Below are positions 1 to 7,008 of a stretch of DNA of 12,070 nucleotides, piece by piece. This DNA comes from Bacillota bacterium (GTDB lineage Bacteria; Bacillota_B; Desulfitobacteriia; Desulfitobacteriales; Desulfitobacteriaceae). The notes beneath the pieces were generated by a model. It saw nothing but the letters and a program-made list of their open reading frames with translations. It did no database searches and had not been told where the DNA came from. The stretch is taken from the NCBI GenBank assembly GCA_021779415.1, contig JAJYAS010000034.1, positions 1-12,070 of the forward strand. Direction: 5' to 3'. The translations under genes and the position numbers were made by a program. Position 1 is the first letter of the stretch. Every line of letters starts with the position of its first letter.

Positions 1-1395
1 TCCTTGAATGGCTGGTTGGATGATTGTAAAGAAGTTTGCAAATCCAACAGTGAATGTTACAATAATTGTCCAGATTAATGAGGAACGATAACTTTTATAG
101 ATTTCAAAGGGCTTGATAATTTCTTCTTTCTTTTTAAACGAAGCAAAGGCACCTGCAATAAACATATAGGGAAGAGTCATAGCGACATTAGTCATTAAAA
201 CTAGTTTATTAAAGAATTGGGCCGCAGCGTCTCCACCAAAGGATACCATTAAGATCATTACGACCACGATGATGCATTGAATCCACATAGCATTATGGGG
301 CATTCCATCTTCGACGACTGCTAGTTTTCCCGGCCATAATTCTTTAGGAGTACCTTCTATGATTTGCTTTAATGGAGCATAAGTTAAAGTGAAGAAGGCT
401 CCTGTTAATGCTAATACCATCGAAATTCCTACAAAGCGAGCCATCCAAGCGCCCATTGATTGTGAGAATGCTTGACTACCTCCAAATACATGCGCGAGTT
501 GATATCCTAAATTATTCATGACCACATAACCGACATTACCCATATGGACACTTTTTGAGGATAGGACCTGATTCCAGTTTGTAAAAATACCTACAACGAA
601 GATTCCGAGTGAATAACCGATGGCAATAATAACAGAAGCAAAGATAATTCCTTTGGGAAACGTTTTGTTAGGGTTTTTGGTTTGATCGACTAATCCACCC
701 ACGACTTCTATGCCGCCATATGCAAATAATGCAAAAACCAAAAACGAAAGAACAGCGATAGGGTTACCATAACTTGGATCAGGTGATTTTACAAACGATG
801 TAGCATTAACGATGGGTTGCGCCAAGTGACCACCAGATCCGATGAAAACGGAAATTGCTCCAATGATTAACACGATATTTAATAGAGCAACCGCAATTCC
901 ACCGACCGAGGTAATTTTTTTGATTTTATCCAAACCTTTTGTTGCCGTAAACGTTACAAATATAATCCAAAGTACACCTAAAGCGCCAATAGTCTGAGTT
1001 GAATTCAGACCAAGTATTGACCAAGTTGCCGTAGTATCTTTACCAAATATGGCGTTTGAAAATACAATCCAGATTCCATTGGAAACATTCACCATCCAAA
1101 TAATATAAGAAGCATACCACATGAATGTTCCAACGAAGGCGTACTTTGGCCCTACAGATTTCGTCATCCATGAATAGATTCCGCCTTTTTCCTTTTGGAA
1201 AGCTGAACCATATTCAGCTAACATAAATGCAAAAGGAATAAAAAATGTTACTCCCGATATCAAATACCAAGGAATCGCGCCATAACCCATCAAATAAAAT
1301 GACCTGGGAATGTTATTGAATCCAAATACTGATGTGAAAATCATTAATACCAAAGAAATTAATGTCAATTTTTTGGTTTCTTCACGAACTTTCAT
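1..1395 (-). CDS. yjeM: YjeM-like APC-superfamily amino acid permease, C-terminus cut by window edge
   Basis: Integral membrane amino-acid transporter of the APC superfamily, glutamate/GABA antiporter group. I read 465 codons with no stop, running off the left edge at FTIIQPAIQG. From memory of E. coli YjeM (about 500 residues), roughly the last 40 residues are missing. Visible hallmarks are the N-terminal LMIFTSVFGFNNIPRSFYLM segment, MLAEYGSAFQKEKGGIYSW, VGPKYAFVGTFMWYASYIIW, and FAYGGIEVVGGLVD, all closely like YjeM. Many hydrophobic segments fit about 12 transmembrane helices. The start is ATG at 1393-1395, with the ribosome binding site AGGAGGGAA at 1402-1410. The gene is monocistronic as far as can be seen, with its own promoter at 1523-1551. 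The substrate is unproven; the family name implies glutamate, GABA or a related amino acid. It is clearly more A+T-rich than the glycan and thiamine genes to its right. Confidence 0.9.
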   Translation of the reverse strand, partial: MKVREETKKLTLISLVLMIFTSVFGFNNIPRSFYLMGYGAIPWYLISGVTFFIPFAFMLAEYGSAFQKEKGGIYSWMTKSVGPKYAFVGTFMWYASYIIWMVNVSNGIWIVFSNAIFGKDTTATWSILGLNSTQTIGALGVLWIIFVTFTATKGLDKIKKITSVGGIAVALLNIVLIIGAISVFIGSGGHLAQPIVNATSFVKSPDPSYGNPIAVLSFLVFALFAYGGIEVVGGLVDQTKNPNKTFPKGIIFASVIIAIGYSLGIFVVGIFTNWNQVLSSKSVHMGNVGYVVMNNLGYQLAHVFGGSQAFSQSMGAWMARFVGISMVLALTGAFFTLTYAPLKQIIEGTPKELWPGKLAVVEDGMPHNAMWIQCIIVVVMILMVSFGGDAAAQFFNKLVLMTNVAMTLPYMFIAGAFASFKKKEEIIKPFEIYKSYRSSLIWTIIVTFTVGFANFFTIIQPAIQG

Positions 1396-1522
1396 GATTT
1401 TTCCCTCCTGAAATATATCATTCTTTGACTGAATTTTTACGCCAAAGTTTACCTCCTTCTTTACCAGTTCTTTTAAAACAACGAACAAATTGAAATCTCC
1501 AATGTCGAATATTGTCACATTT

Positions 1523-1551
1523 ATAATAGCACTATCTTTTGTAATTTTCAA
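1523..1551 (-). promoter_or_regulatory. Sigma-A-type promoter of the yjeM-like permease
   Basis: Read on the minus strand, TTGAAA (1546-1551) lies 17 bp before TATTAT (1523-1528), close to the housekeeping consensus at the ideal spacing. Transcription would start near 1516, giving a leader of about 120 nt before the ATG at 1395. The leader contains a second good Shine-Dalgarno (AAGGAGG, around 1450-1457) with no usable reading frame after it. Confidence 0.6.
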
Positions 1552-1815
1552 TAAGAATTAAATATAGTATTAAAATTCTTTAATCTAACTTCATTTAATT
1601 AATTGTAATTCTGTTTAACAAGCAATTTATGTAATTATTACTATGAAAATGCAAGGAATTGCTAATCTGTTATATACTACTTTAAAATGTTATACTATAA
1701 TTATTGCTTTATAACATTACTTTATAGCACAGATTCACAGACTCTTATGAATTTGCAAAGGAATGTAGATATTAGATAATACATTAATCGGAGTGGAACC
1801 ATTATAAACAACAAA
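1552..1815. other. AT-rich intergenic stretch, no gene seen
   Basis: This is very A+T-rich sequence between the yjeM promoter and the hairpin tract. I see no convincing ORF or RNA gene. The only structure is a perfect 9-bp inverted repeat, AATGTTATA (1686-1694) and TATAACATT (1710-1718), with a 15-bp spacer containing TATA-type hexamers. It could be an operator or promoter region, but nothing downstream on the plus strand is identifiable as a target. Confidence 0.4.
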
Positions 1816-1843
1816 GTCGAATGACTATTGTTAGTCATTCGAC
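1816..1843. terminator. 12-bp perfect hairpin, probable terminator of the glycan cluster
   Basis: GTCGAATGACTA (1816-1827) pairs perfectly with 1832-1843 around a 4-nt loop. On the minus strand the stem is followed by TTTGTTGTTTATAA, a T-rich though interrupted tail, so it could end the transcript of the glf-GT2 cluster that finishes at 2014. The plus-strand tail (AATTATTCC) is weaker. The stem is only moderately G+C-rich, so termination strength is uncertain. Confidence 0.5.
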
Positions 1844-1877
1844 AATTATTCCTACCAACTATTGAGGTTTCGAAACA

Positions 1878-2009
1878 GCTTGGAGCATCCTTCTCCAAGC
1901 AATGCTAGGAAGCGTGCCTATTTGGCGCACGCTTCAGGAAGAGTTTTTCCGCCTGCCCTCCATCTCGGATGGAAATCAGAAACATAGTGGCCTGACCTTC
2001 TGTAAGGTC
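1878..2009. repeat. Cluster of four short hairpins, unknown structured element
   Basis: Four compact inverted repeats lie within about 130 bp. They are GCTTGGAG/CTCCAAGC (1878-1885 with 1893-1900), GAAGCGTGC/GCACGCTTC (1909-1917 with 1927-1935), CCATC/GATGG (1960-1964 with 1968-1972), and GACCTT/AAGGTC (1994-1999 with 2004-2009). Only the last could be a simple attenuator next to the stop codon of the glycosyltransferase at 2014. The group could be a structured RNA, a degenerate mobile-element end or a dispersed intergenic repeat; I cannot say which. A 26-codon ATG ORF (1905-1985, minus) runs through it, but the hairpins explain its sequence equally well. Confidence 0.4.
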
Positions 2010-2013
2010 CCGA

Positions 2014-3030
2014 TTAACTAAACTTATAGATGTGTTTGATAAGATTAAGGCCTTGAGATATAAGGCGTGGGCTGATTTTCCGCGCCAACCTTATACCTGA
2101 ATTGACAAAGCTCCGACGCAGTACAGTATACAGTTTTTCATCCCGTTGCCTTATAAAGACCCACAGCTCGTCTGCCTTGCTGCTAAGCCCTTCGTCCTCT
2201 GCGATATAAATATAAGTCACGGTGATGGCGACCATCATTGAAAGATAGAAAAGCATGTAGCGTCTAAGCTTCTCACATTCAATGTCCTTGAAGATATCGT
2301 AGGCCTCAAGCATCATGCGCGTCACCTTAAGCTGCTGGTCAATCTGTTTGATCATTACTTGAGTGCTGACGGATTGGCCAGGTCGGCCAATGAGATAGTG
2401 ATACGGAGAACAGTTCAGATAAACTAAGCTTTTCACATATGGTAGAGGTAGATAGGCGACAAGGTTGTCTACATAAAATGTGTGTTCCGGTAGCTTGAGG
2501 CCACACTCTCGCAGCAGTTCCGTCCGGTAAAACAAGGAGTGCATAAGCATCAGCTGGTCGATGCGAAAACGATGCATACTGTCCCAGGAAATAACTTTAC
2601 CCTGTGGAAAAACATTACTGTAGCGCATGACTTTTTGCTTACCGTTATAGGAATATTCGTAGACATAGTTCGTGATCAGCAGGTCGACGGAGCCAATGCT
2701 GCGCAACAGCGAAAGCACCGACATGTAGTCCGAAGTATCCAGCCAATCGTCGCTGTCGACAACCTTGAAATAAGTACCCGTGGCCACCTCCAGTCCCCGG
2801 TTGACTGCCGAGCCATGGCCACCGTTTTCTTTCTGCTCAAGGCGGACAATTCCGGGAAAGCGAGCGCAGTATTCGCGGGCAATCTCCGCCGTGCTGTCTG
2901 TGGAACCATCATCCACGACAATAACCTCTACCTCTTGCCCGCCCAGCACTACTGTATCCAGGCAGTGGCGAAGATAGTCCTGCGAATTATAGGACGGTAC
3001 GACAATTGATAAAAGTTTGATAGTTTTCAT
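2014..3030 (-). CDS. Family 2 glycosyltransferase (GT-A fold), second copy in the cluster
   Basis: 338-residue cytoplasmic glycosyltransferase that should transfer a sugar from a nucleotide donor to a lipid- or glycan-linked acceptor. The GT2 core is clear: LLSIVVPSYNS near residues 6-16, VVDDGSTDST around 39-47 for nucleotide binding, ENGGHGSAVNRG at 68-79, and the DXD-like metal site D92-S-D94-D95-W. No transmembrane anchor is obvious; short hydrophobic stretches occur near residues 260-280. The closest visible relative is the glycosyltransferase at 4049-5068, which shares the KVVDSDDW and HTFYVDN segments. It begins 13 nt after the PF03706 gene stops. The GGAG before its ATG directly abuts the start codon, so translation may depend on coupling to the upstream gene. 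Donor and acceptor are unknown; galactofuranose transfer is only suggested by glf in the same cluster. Confidence 0.88.
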   Translation of the reverse strand: MKTIKLLSIVVPSYNSQDYLRHCLDTVVLGGQEVEVIVVDDGSTDSTAEIAREYCARFPGIVRLEQKENGGHGSAVNRGLEVATGTYFKVVDSDDWLDTSDYMSVLSLLRSIGSVDLLITNYVYEYSYNGKQKVMRYSNVFPQGKVISWDSMHRFRIDQLMLMHSLFYRTELLRECGLKLPEHTFYVDNLVAYLPLPYVKSLVYLNCSPYHYLIGRPGQSVSTQVMIKQIDQQLKVTRMMLEAYDIFKDIECEKLRRYMLFYLSMMVAITVTYIYIAEDEGLSSKADELWVFIRQRDEKLYTVLRRSFVNSGIRLARKISPRLISQGLNLIKHIYKFS

Positions 3031-3043
3031 CTCCAGATTATCT

Positions 3044-4000
3044 TCATTTTGTCCGTTTTAGTTTAATCGATTTCATGTTCTTCTGCCGATTCGTGTGCCA
3101 CAAGTTGCTGAGCGCTTCTCCGTATTGTCCGTGAAGGGATTTAATGTATAGGTAACTTCCCAGGGGCAGAAGTGCAGCGTACTGTATCAGGTGCAACAAC
3201 AAGCTCGCTAACAGCGCCGTGGTCTGATCAATACCCAGCCCCCCAAGGCCCAGAATTGTCCCGTATTCAAAAAGGCCGATGGCGCCTGGCGTGGCCGGTA
3301 TAAAATTGATGATATTGGTGGCGGCAAATACGGCAAGCGACATGCGAATGGACGCCACCCATGGGAAGCCGAAGGCCACAAGCCCAATCCATGTCGACAC
3401 GAGCAGGATAATCCATGAAAGGAGCACCCAATACATCATTTTCACAGTATCAAGATTTAAGTATTCGCTGAGATAACTGCGAAGCCGCGGAAGAAAAAAG
3501 ATGAGAATCACGAACAATATAAACGCGGCAATACAGAGAAATGTCAGAATCCACAGTGCCTTTAACAGATTTTGGTCCTTAAACCCGGCAAAGGGAACTG
3601 CGGCGATTGAGAGGATCATAATTGAAGCGAAATCTGCGAAGGCCGGAATAATCAGCAGGTTTGTTCGCTTTATGGCACTGTATCCCCTCGGAAAAAAAGC
3701 CGCCCGTAGCCCCTCACCGACATGAAACGGCAAAACCATGTTAGCAGCATGCCCTATCCCCACGATTTGAAGAGCTGTCATTCTGTCCATGTCCCGGTCA
3801 ATACCCCGTGTATAGGAAAGTCCTCGAATATAGTTTGCATACACAAAAATAGCCACTGAAACCACAGCCAGACCCCAATTGATGTCCGCATGGAAAAGCC
3901 CTCCTACCTGCAGGCCTTTGAGTGCCCCAATCGAGTAATAAACAGTGACCGCGGTCATGAGTATACCTATAAACAGCTTTAGTTTCGTTTTAGTGGGCAT
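3044..4000 (-). CDS. PF03706-type (LPG synthase TM / UPF0104) flippase-like membrane protein
   Basis: 318-residue polytopic membrane protein of the family that includes the MprF flippase domain and many uncharacterised partners of glycosyltransferases. Visible signatures are AANMVLPFHVGEGLRAAFF around residues 85-103 and NFIPATPGAIGLFEYGTI around 232-249, both typical of the family. About eight hydrophobic segments are visible, and the tail is basic (KSIKLKRTK). The ATG at 3998-4000 has AAGGAG seven bases upstream, and the gene sits 48 nt after one glycosyltransferase and 13 nt before the other. The likely role is moving or handling a lipid-linked sugar in the cytoplasmic membrane for the glycan this cluster builds. 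That is inferred from context, since biochemical roles differ across the family. Confidence 0.82.
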   Translation of the reverse strand: MPTKTKLKLFIGILMTAVTVYYSIGALKGLQVGGLFHADINWGLAVVSVAIFVYANYIRGLSYTRGIDRDMDRMTALQIVGIGHAANMVLPFHVGEGLRAAFFPRGYSAIKRTNLLIIPAFADFASIMILSIAAVPFAGFKDQNLLKALWILTFLCIAAFILFVILIFFLPRLRSYLSEYLNLDTVKMMYWVLLSWIILLVSTWIGLVAFGFPWVASIRMSLAVFAATNIINFIPATPGAIGLFEYGTILGLGGLGIDQTTALLASLLLHLIQYAALLPLGSYLYIKSLHGQYGEALSNLWHTNRQKNMKSIKLKRTK

Positions 4001-4048
4001 TCATTTGCTCCTTGGTCCATAGATTCTGTAGATCCTGTATTTATCGTC

Positions 4049-5068
4049 TCAATTAAATTTATACACTTTGCGTGCTATGTTATATAATCTGACGGTAATT
4101 TTGTTACCGGAATTTCCGGGCAGGTTGGCAACCATTCTCAAAAACCTGCTGCTCGCATGCCGGTACAGGCCGTTGTCGCAACGTATTAAGAAGGCCCAAA
4201 GCTCTTTTTCCTTCTTAACATCTTCCTTTGTGCCGGAAATTCTCAGAAATACGGCGCAAATTGTCATCATCATAGCTAAATAGCTCAGCATATAGTTGGA
4301 CAGCTTTTTGCTGGATATGTTCCCGGGGAGACGGTGACAACCTATCATGATGCGAGTTACCATGAGCTGCTGGTCAATTCTTTTGATCATTACGCTTTCA
4401 TTGACAGATTGGTCTTCCCGCCCGATAAAATAATGGTAAAGATCCACATCCAGATAGTAAATAGTTTTCACAAAAGGGAGTGGCTGGTAAACAAAAATAT
4501 TGTCGACATAAAAAGTATGCTTTGGCAATTTAAGGCCGCATTCGTGCAGCAGTTGTGTTCTGTAAATCAACGAATGCATAAGAAGATATTTCCAGGGAGG
4601 GAACCTCCTCATGTCATCCCAACCGAACAGCTGATTGCGGGGAAAGACATTGCTATAATTTATTACGTGTCTGGTCCCTTCCATCAGCTTTTCATAGATA
4701 TAGTTGCAGACCATCATATCGGGAGCAGAGTTGGCACCCACTAACGTTTTAAGGGTTTGCAGTACCTCAATCATACCCGGGCCATCGACCCAGTCGTCTG
4801 AATCTACAACTTTGAAATAAAGTCCGGAAGCGTTTTTCATACCGGTATTGACCGCTTCGCCATGTCCACCGTTTTCTTGATGGATCACCCGTACTATCTC
4901 AGGGTATTGTGTGGCATATTTATCTGCAATTTTTCCGGTGTCATCCGTAGAACCGTCATTTACAATAATAACTTCCGCATCATTTCCACACGGAATAAGT
5001 GTATCGATACAGCGTTCCATATAAGCCGCTGAATTGTAGCACGGTATGGTAAATGTTATTAATTTCAA
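4049..5068 (-). CDS. Family 2 glycosyltransferase, TTG start
   Basis: 339-residue GT2 enzyme expected to act on the cytoplasmic face of the membrane. Motifs with the chosen start are KLITFTIPCYNS at 2-13, VNDGSTDDT at 36-44, QENGGHGEAVNTG at 64-76, and the metal-binding D89-S-D91-D92-W. The distal segment HTFYVDNIFVYQPLPF matches its paralogue at 2014-3030. I place the start at TTG 5066-5068, because GGACGGAG ends six bases upstream and the N-terminus then aligns with the paralogue's. A GTG at 5099-5101 in the same frame would add 11 residues but has no ribosome binding site. It starts 60 nt after glf ends and is presumably cotranscribed with it. Galactofuranosyl transfer is plausible but unproven. 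Confidence 0.87.
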   Translation of the reverse strand: MKLITFTIPCYNSAAYMERCIDTLIPCGNDAEVIIVNDGSTDDTGKIADKYATQYPEIVRVIHQENGGHGEAVNTGMKNASGLYFKVVDSDDWVDGPGMIEVLQTLKTLVGANSAPDMMVCNYIYEKLMEGTRHVINYSNVFPRNQLFGWDDMRRFPPWKYLLMHSLIYRTQLLHECGLKLPKHTFYVDNIFVYQPLPFVKTIYYLDVDLYHYFIGREDQSVNESVMIKRIDQQLMVTRIMIGCHRLPGNISSKKLSNYMLSYLAMMMTICAVFLRISGTKEDVKKEKELWAFLIRCDNGLYRHASSRFLRMVANLPGNSGNKITVRLYNIARKVYKFN

Positions 5069-5128
5069 GTTGCGCTCCGTCCTGCCGCTTTGCGCCGGCA
5101 CAAAAATTAAATATAAACTTAAAACTCA

Positions 5129-6292
5129 TTACTTTATAAAGGCGTCGGCAAGCTCTAAGGCCTTCTTAACTATGGCGTCCATGTTGTAGTATTTATACTT
5201 CGTATGCCTACCCAGTAAGTGAAATTGTGGAAATTCGTCGGTAAGCTTTCGATATTGCTCATAAAGGGTGTGATTTTCAGGATTCTGGATTGGGTAATAG
5301 GGGGTCTCACTGTCGGCGCCCGTATAGGCCCGGGGATATTCTTTGACTATGGTAGTTCGTCCGTCCAGCGCCTGTCCTGTGAGGTGTTTAAATTCGGTTA
5401 TACGGGTATATTCGCGGTCAACAGGATAATTCACAGTCCCCTTGGGCTGGTACCATGTGATATTGTGAGTTTCAAAGACAAAGTCCAAGGTCCGGTACGG
5501 CAGGCGTCCGTACTGGCAGTCAAACAGTTCGTCTGCCGGTCCTGTGTATATTACGGTGCCGTTAAACGGGGAACCGTCAAAAAACACTTCCCCGGATTCC
5601 AGCCGGAGCAACCTGCGCGCATCGGAATTAAGCTGGAGCTCTATATTGGGGTGATTTAACATGTGCTCGAAGAGTGAAGTATAGCTCTCCGCAGGGATAC
5701 CCTGATAAGTGTCCTGAAAATAGCGGTTATCATAAGAGATAACGACAGGGACGCGTGCGGTAACCAAAGAATCGATTTCGTCGGGAGCCAGTCCCCATTG
5801 CTTTTGAGTGTAATATAAAAATATATTGTTGTAAATGAAATCGGCGATTTCCGCAAGTTCTGTATCGGGCTGTTGGCGCAGATCCAATATGGGCACCTTG
5901 CTTCCGAGGCCATAGATGGCGATCAACTTTTGCTCTATACGCGTTGCTTTGCAAGGCTCAAAAGCTAAATGGAGCGAATTAAGGTTAAAAGGAATGGGCA
6001 TTAGCTGCCCGTGTATATCACCCACTACCTCATGGGAGTAATTCCGCCATTGTGTGAACCGGGAGAGATAATCGAATACCCTTTTGCTGTCCGTATGAAA
6101 GATATGGGGGCCAAATTGATGCACGAAAATTCCGCTCTCACTCAGAAGATCATAAGCATTCCCGCCTATATGGTCGCGCATCTCAAGGATCAGCACTCTT
6201 TTACCTGCCCGTTCCGCCAGTTCACGCGCTATAACTGTGCCTGCCATGCCACAGCCAACGACAATACAATCACACATTTCTCTTTTTTTCAT
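5129..6292 (-). CDS. glf: UDP-galactopyranose mutase
   Basis: 387-residue flavoenzyme that interconverts UDP-galactopyranose and UDP-galactofuranose in the cytoplasm, supplying the furanose donor for surface polysaccharides. The N-terminal FAD-binding motif is VVGCGMAG (residues 11-18), followed by ILEMRDHIGGNAYD with the flavin-contacting acidic residue. FGPHIFHT is at 60-67 and YYTQKQWG, including the conserved Trp166, at 160-167. Arg180 lies in the TARVPV segment, and the C-terminal GRHTKYKYYNMD is at 361-372. All of these are characteristic of bacterial Glf and the length is normal. The start is ATG 6290-6292 with a modest TAGGG upstream; ATG at codon 6 is the alternative. It is the first gene of the glycan cluster, with a candidate promoter at 6348-6375. 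Confidence 0.95.
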   Translation of the reverse strand: MKKREMCDCIVVGCGMAGTVIARELAERAGKRVLILEMRDHIGGNAYDLLSESGIFVHQFGPHIFHTDSKRVFDYLSRFTQWRNYSHEVVGDIHGQLMPIPFNLNSLHLAFEPCKATRIEQKLIAIYGLGSKVPILDLRQQPDTELAEIADFIYNNIFLYYTQKQWGLAPDEIDSLVTARVPVVISYDNRYFQDTYQGIPAESYTSLFEHMLNHPNIELQLNSDARRLLRLESGEVFFDGSPFNGTVIYTGPADELFDCQYGRLPYRTLDFVFETHNITWYQPKGTVNYPVDREYTRITEFKHLTGQALDGRTTIVKEYPRAYTGADSETPYYPIQNPENHTLYEQYRKLTDEFPQFHLLGRHTKYKYYNMDAIVKKALELADAFIK

Positions 6293-6347
6293 GTTTATTC
6301 AACCCTACATATTAAAATTTTAATAAATCCCAATTTGCCATACGCTC

Positions 6348-6381
6348 ATTTTACCATGGCTTAGAATTTTTGCAATTCTAA
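6348..6381 (-). promoter_or_regulatory. Candidate glf promoter overlapped by an 8-bp inverted repeat
   Basis: On the minus strand TTGCAA (6370-6375) is 16 bp from TAAAAT (6348-6353), a plausible housekeeping promoter about 50 nt upstream of the glf start codon. A perfect inverted repeat, TTAGAATT (6361-6368) and AATTCTAA (6374-6381), covers the -35 box and part of the spacer. That is the geometry of a repressor operator. No regulator gene is in the window. Confidence 0.45.
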
Positions 6382-6448
6382 ACTTCACGGCAAACATAAG
6401 ATATAAGGCACGATCAACTGACCAGTTTGAGCGCTTAAGAGTTCTCCC

Positions 6449-6541
6449 TTAGCCCCAAACAATCTGGCCATTGAGGATGAGATCTTTGAATAATTCTAAC
6501 ACAATCTTCTCCGTTTGTGCGATAACGTGTGAAGCAATCAT
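6449..6541 (-). CDS. Possible 30-residue peptide ORF upstream of glf
   Basis: A short open frame starts at ATG 6539-6541 and stops at TAA 6449-6451. It begins MIASHVIAQTEKIVLELF and ends NGQIVWG, which reads like an amphipathic helix. An AGAGGTG lies about 10 bases upstream of the ATG. I do not recognise the peptide. It could be a real small protein, a leader upstream of glf, or the remnant of a larger gene. It may be fortuitous at this length; the protein-like composition is the only support beyond the ribosome binding site. Confidence 0.25.
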   Translation of the reverse strand: MIASHVIAQTEKIVLELFKDLILNGQIVWG

Positions 6542-6590
6542 AATATCGACACACCTCTATCCTAACAGTTGTCCAATCCTCCCTCTATAT

Positions 6591-6620
6591 AAAAAAGCAG
6601 ATGATTAACATCCGCTTTTT
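6591..6620. terminator. Bidirectional intrinsic terminator after the ferredoxin gene
   Basis: An A-run and GCAGATG (6591-6603) pair with CATCCGC and a T-run (6609-6620) around a 5-nt ATTAA loop, with one mismatch. Both flanks supply U-tracts, so it can work on either strand. It lies 27 nt beyond the ferredoxin stop codon and separates that gene from the glf cluster. Confidence 0.8.
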
Positions 6621-6647
6621 ACTACTTTTCACTTTATCAACTCTTAA

Positions 6648-6836
6648 CTATTCAATAGTAATACAGTGTGCTGGGCAGCCCTCAGCAGCTTCTTTGGCTG
6701 CTTCCTCACAATCACTGGGGATTGGATTGGTATAAGCCACCGCTAACCCATCGTCCTCCATCTTGAACACCTCAGGGCAGAATGCGGGACATGATTCACA
6801 CCCGATGCACTCATCTTTATTTACTTCAGCAATCAT
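6648..6836 (-). CDS. Single-cluster [4Fe-4S] ferredoxin, 62 residues
   Basis: Small soluble electron carrier. Cluster ligands should be Cys10, Cys13 and Cys16 (CIGCESC) plus Cys54 in the GCPAHC segment, the pattern of monocluster bacterial ferredoxins. Cys20 and Cys43 sit where some relatives, such as Thermotoga maritima and Desulfovibrio gigas ferredoxins, form a disulfide (from memory of those structures). Cys58 is an additional cysteine. The middle is acidic (EEAAKEAAEG), as expected for an electron-transfer partner surface. The start is ATG 6834-6836 because a perfect AAGGAGG lies about seven bases upstream; an in-frame ATG 22 codons further up has no such site and would give a non-ferredoxin N-terminus. 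It is a single-gene unit with its own terminator, so its redox partner cannot be deduced from context. Confidence 0.93.
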   Translation of the reverse strand: MIAEVNKDECIGCESCPAFCPEVFKMEDDGLAVAYTNPIPSDCEEAAKEAAEGCPAHCITIE

Positions 6837-6881
6837 AATGTTAACCTCCTTAAAAATATTTTCCCCTTTGTCAAAGTTCAC

Positions 6882-6898
6882 TATTCTCAATAAGAATA
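6882..6898. promoter_or_regulatory. Short dyad upstream of the ferredoxin gene
   Basis: TATTCT (6882-6887) and AGAATA (6893-6898) form a 6-bp inverted repeat with a 5-bp centre, about 45 bp upstream of the ferredoxin start. The AT-rich symmetry is reminiscent of Fur- or Per-type sites but the match is partial. It could equally be chance in AT-rich sequence. Confidence 0.25.
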
Positions 6899-6962
6899 TC
6901 ATAAGATGCGTTTCGTGGAAAGTTTGGACTTGATTTGCCCTTGACCTATCTCAAAGTGCAAA

Positions 6963-7005
6963 CAGAGCTCGTTGCCAACTTAAAAAGTTAGCAGAGAGCT
7001 CTTTT
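6963..7005 (-). terminator. Terminator of the thiamine-transport operon
   Basis: Imperfect hairpin just after the ThiZ stop codon: the GAGCTC arm at 6965-6970 with ACTT near 6978-6982 pairs with AGTT near 6986-6989 and GAGCTC at 6996-7001, with two small mismatched patches. On the minus strand it is followed by GTTTGC, a short T-rich tail. The plus-strand side has CTTTT and may also stop readthrough. Confidence 0.55.
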
Positions 7006-7008
7006 GGT

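Noticed and set aside
1905..1985. 26-codon minus-strand ORF in the hairpin tract
   Set aside because: It has no convincing ribosome binding site and its sequence is dictated by the inverted repeats; kept only as a note.
1800..2013. CRISPR array or insertion sequence
   Set aside because: The stems are all different with no regular direct repeats or spacers, and no transposase frame or matched terminal repeats are present.
2539..3009. Plus-strand open frame of 156 codons opposite the glycosyltransferase
   Set aside because: It lies wholly antisense to a gene with clear GT2 motifs and its translation has no recognisable domain.
4334..4744. Plus-strand open frame of 136 codons opposite the second glycosyltransferase
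   Set aside because: Antisense shadow of a well-supported GT2 gene; no ribosome binding site or family features.
5219..6364. Plus-strand frames of 146 and 117 codons opposite glf
   Set aside because: The minus-strand frame is unmistakable UDP-galactopyranose mutase, and the plus frames carry no motif.
6648..6902. Longer ferredoxin start at 6902
   Set aside because: The extra 22 residues are unlike ferredoxins and cover the leader with the perfect ribosome binding site for ATG 6836.
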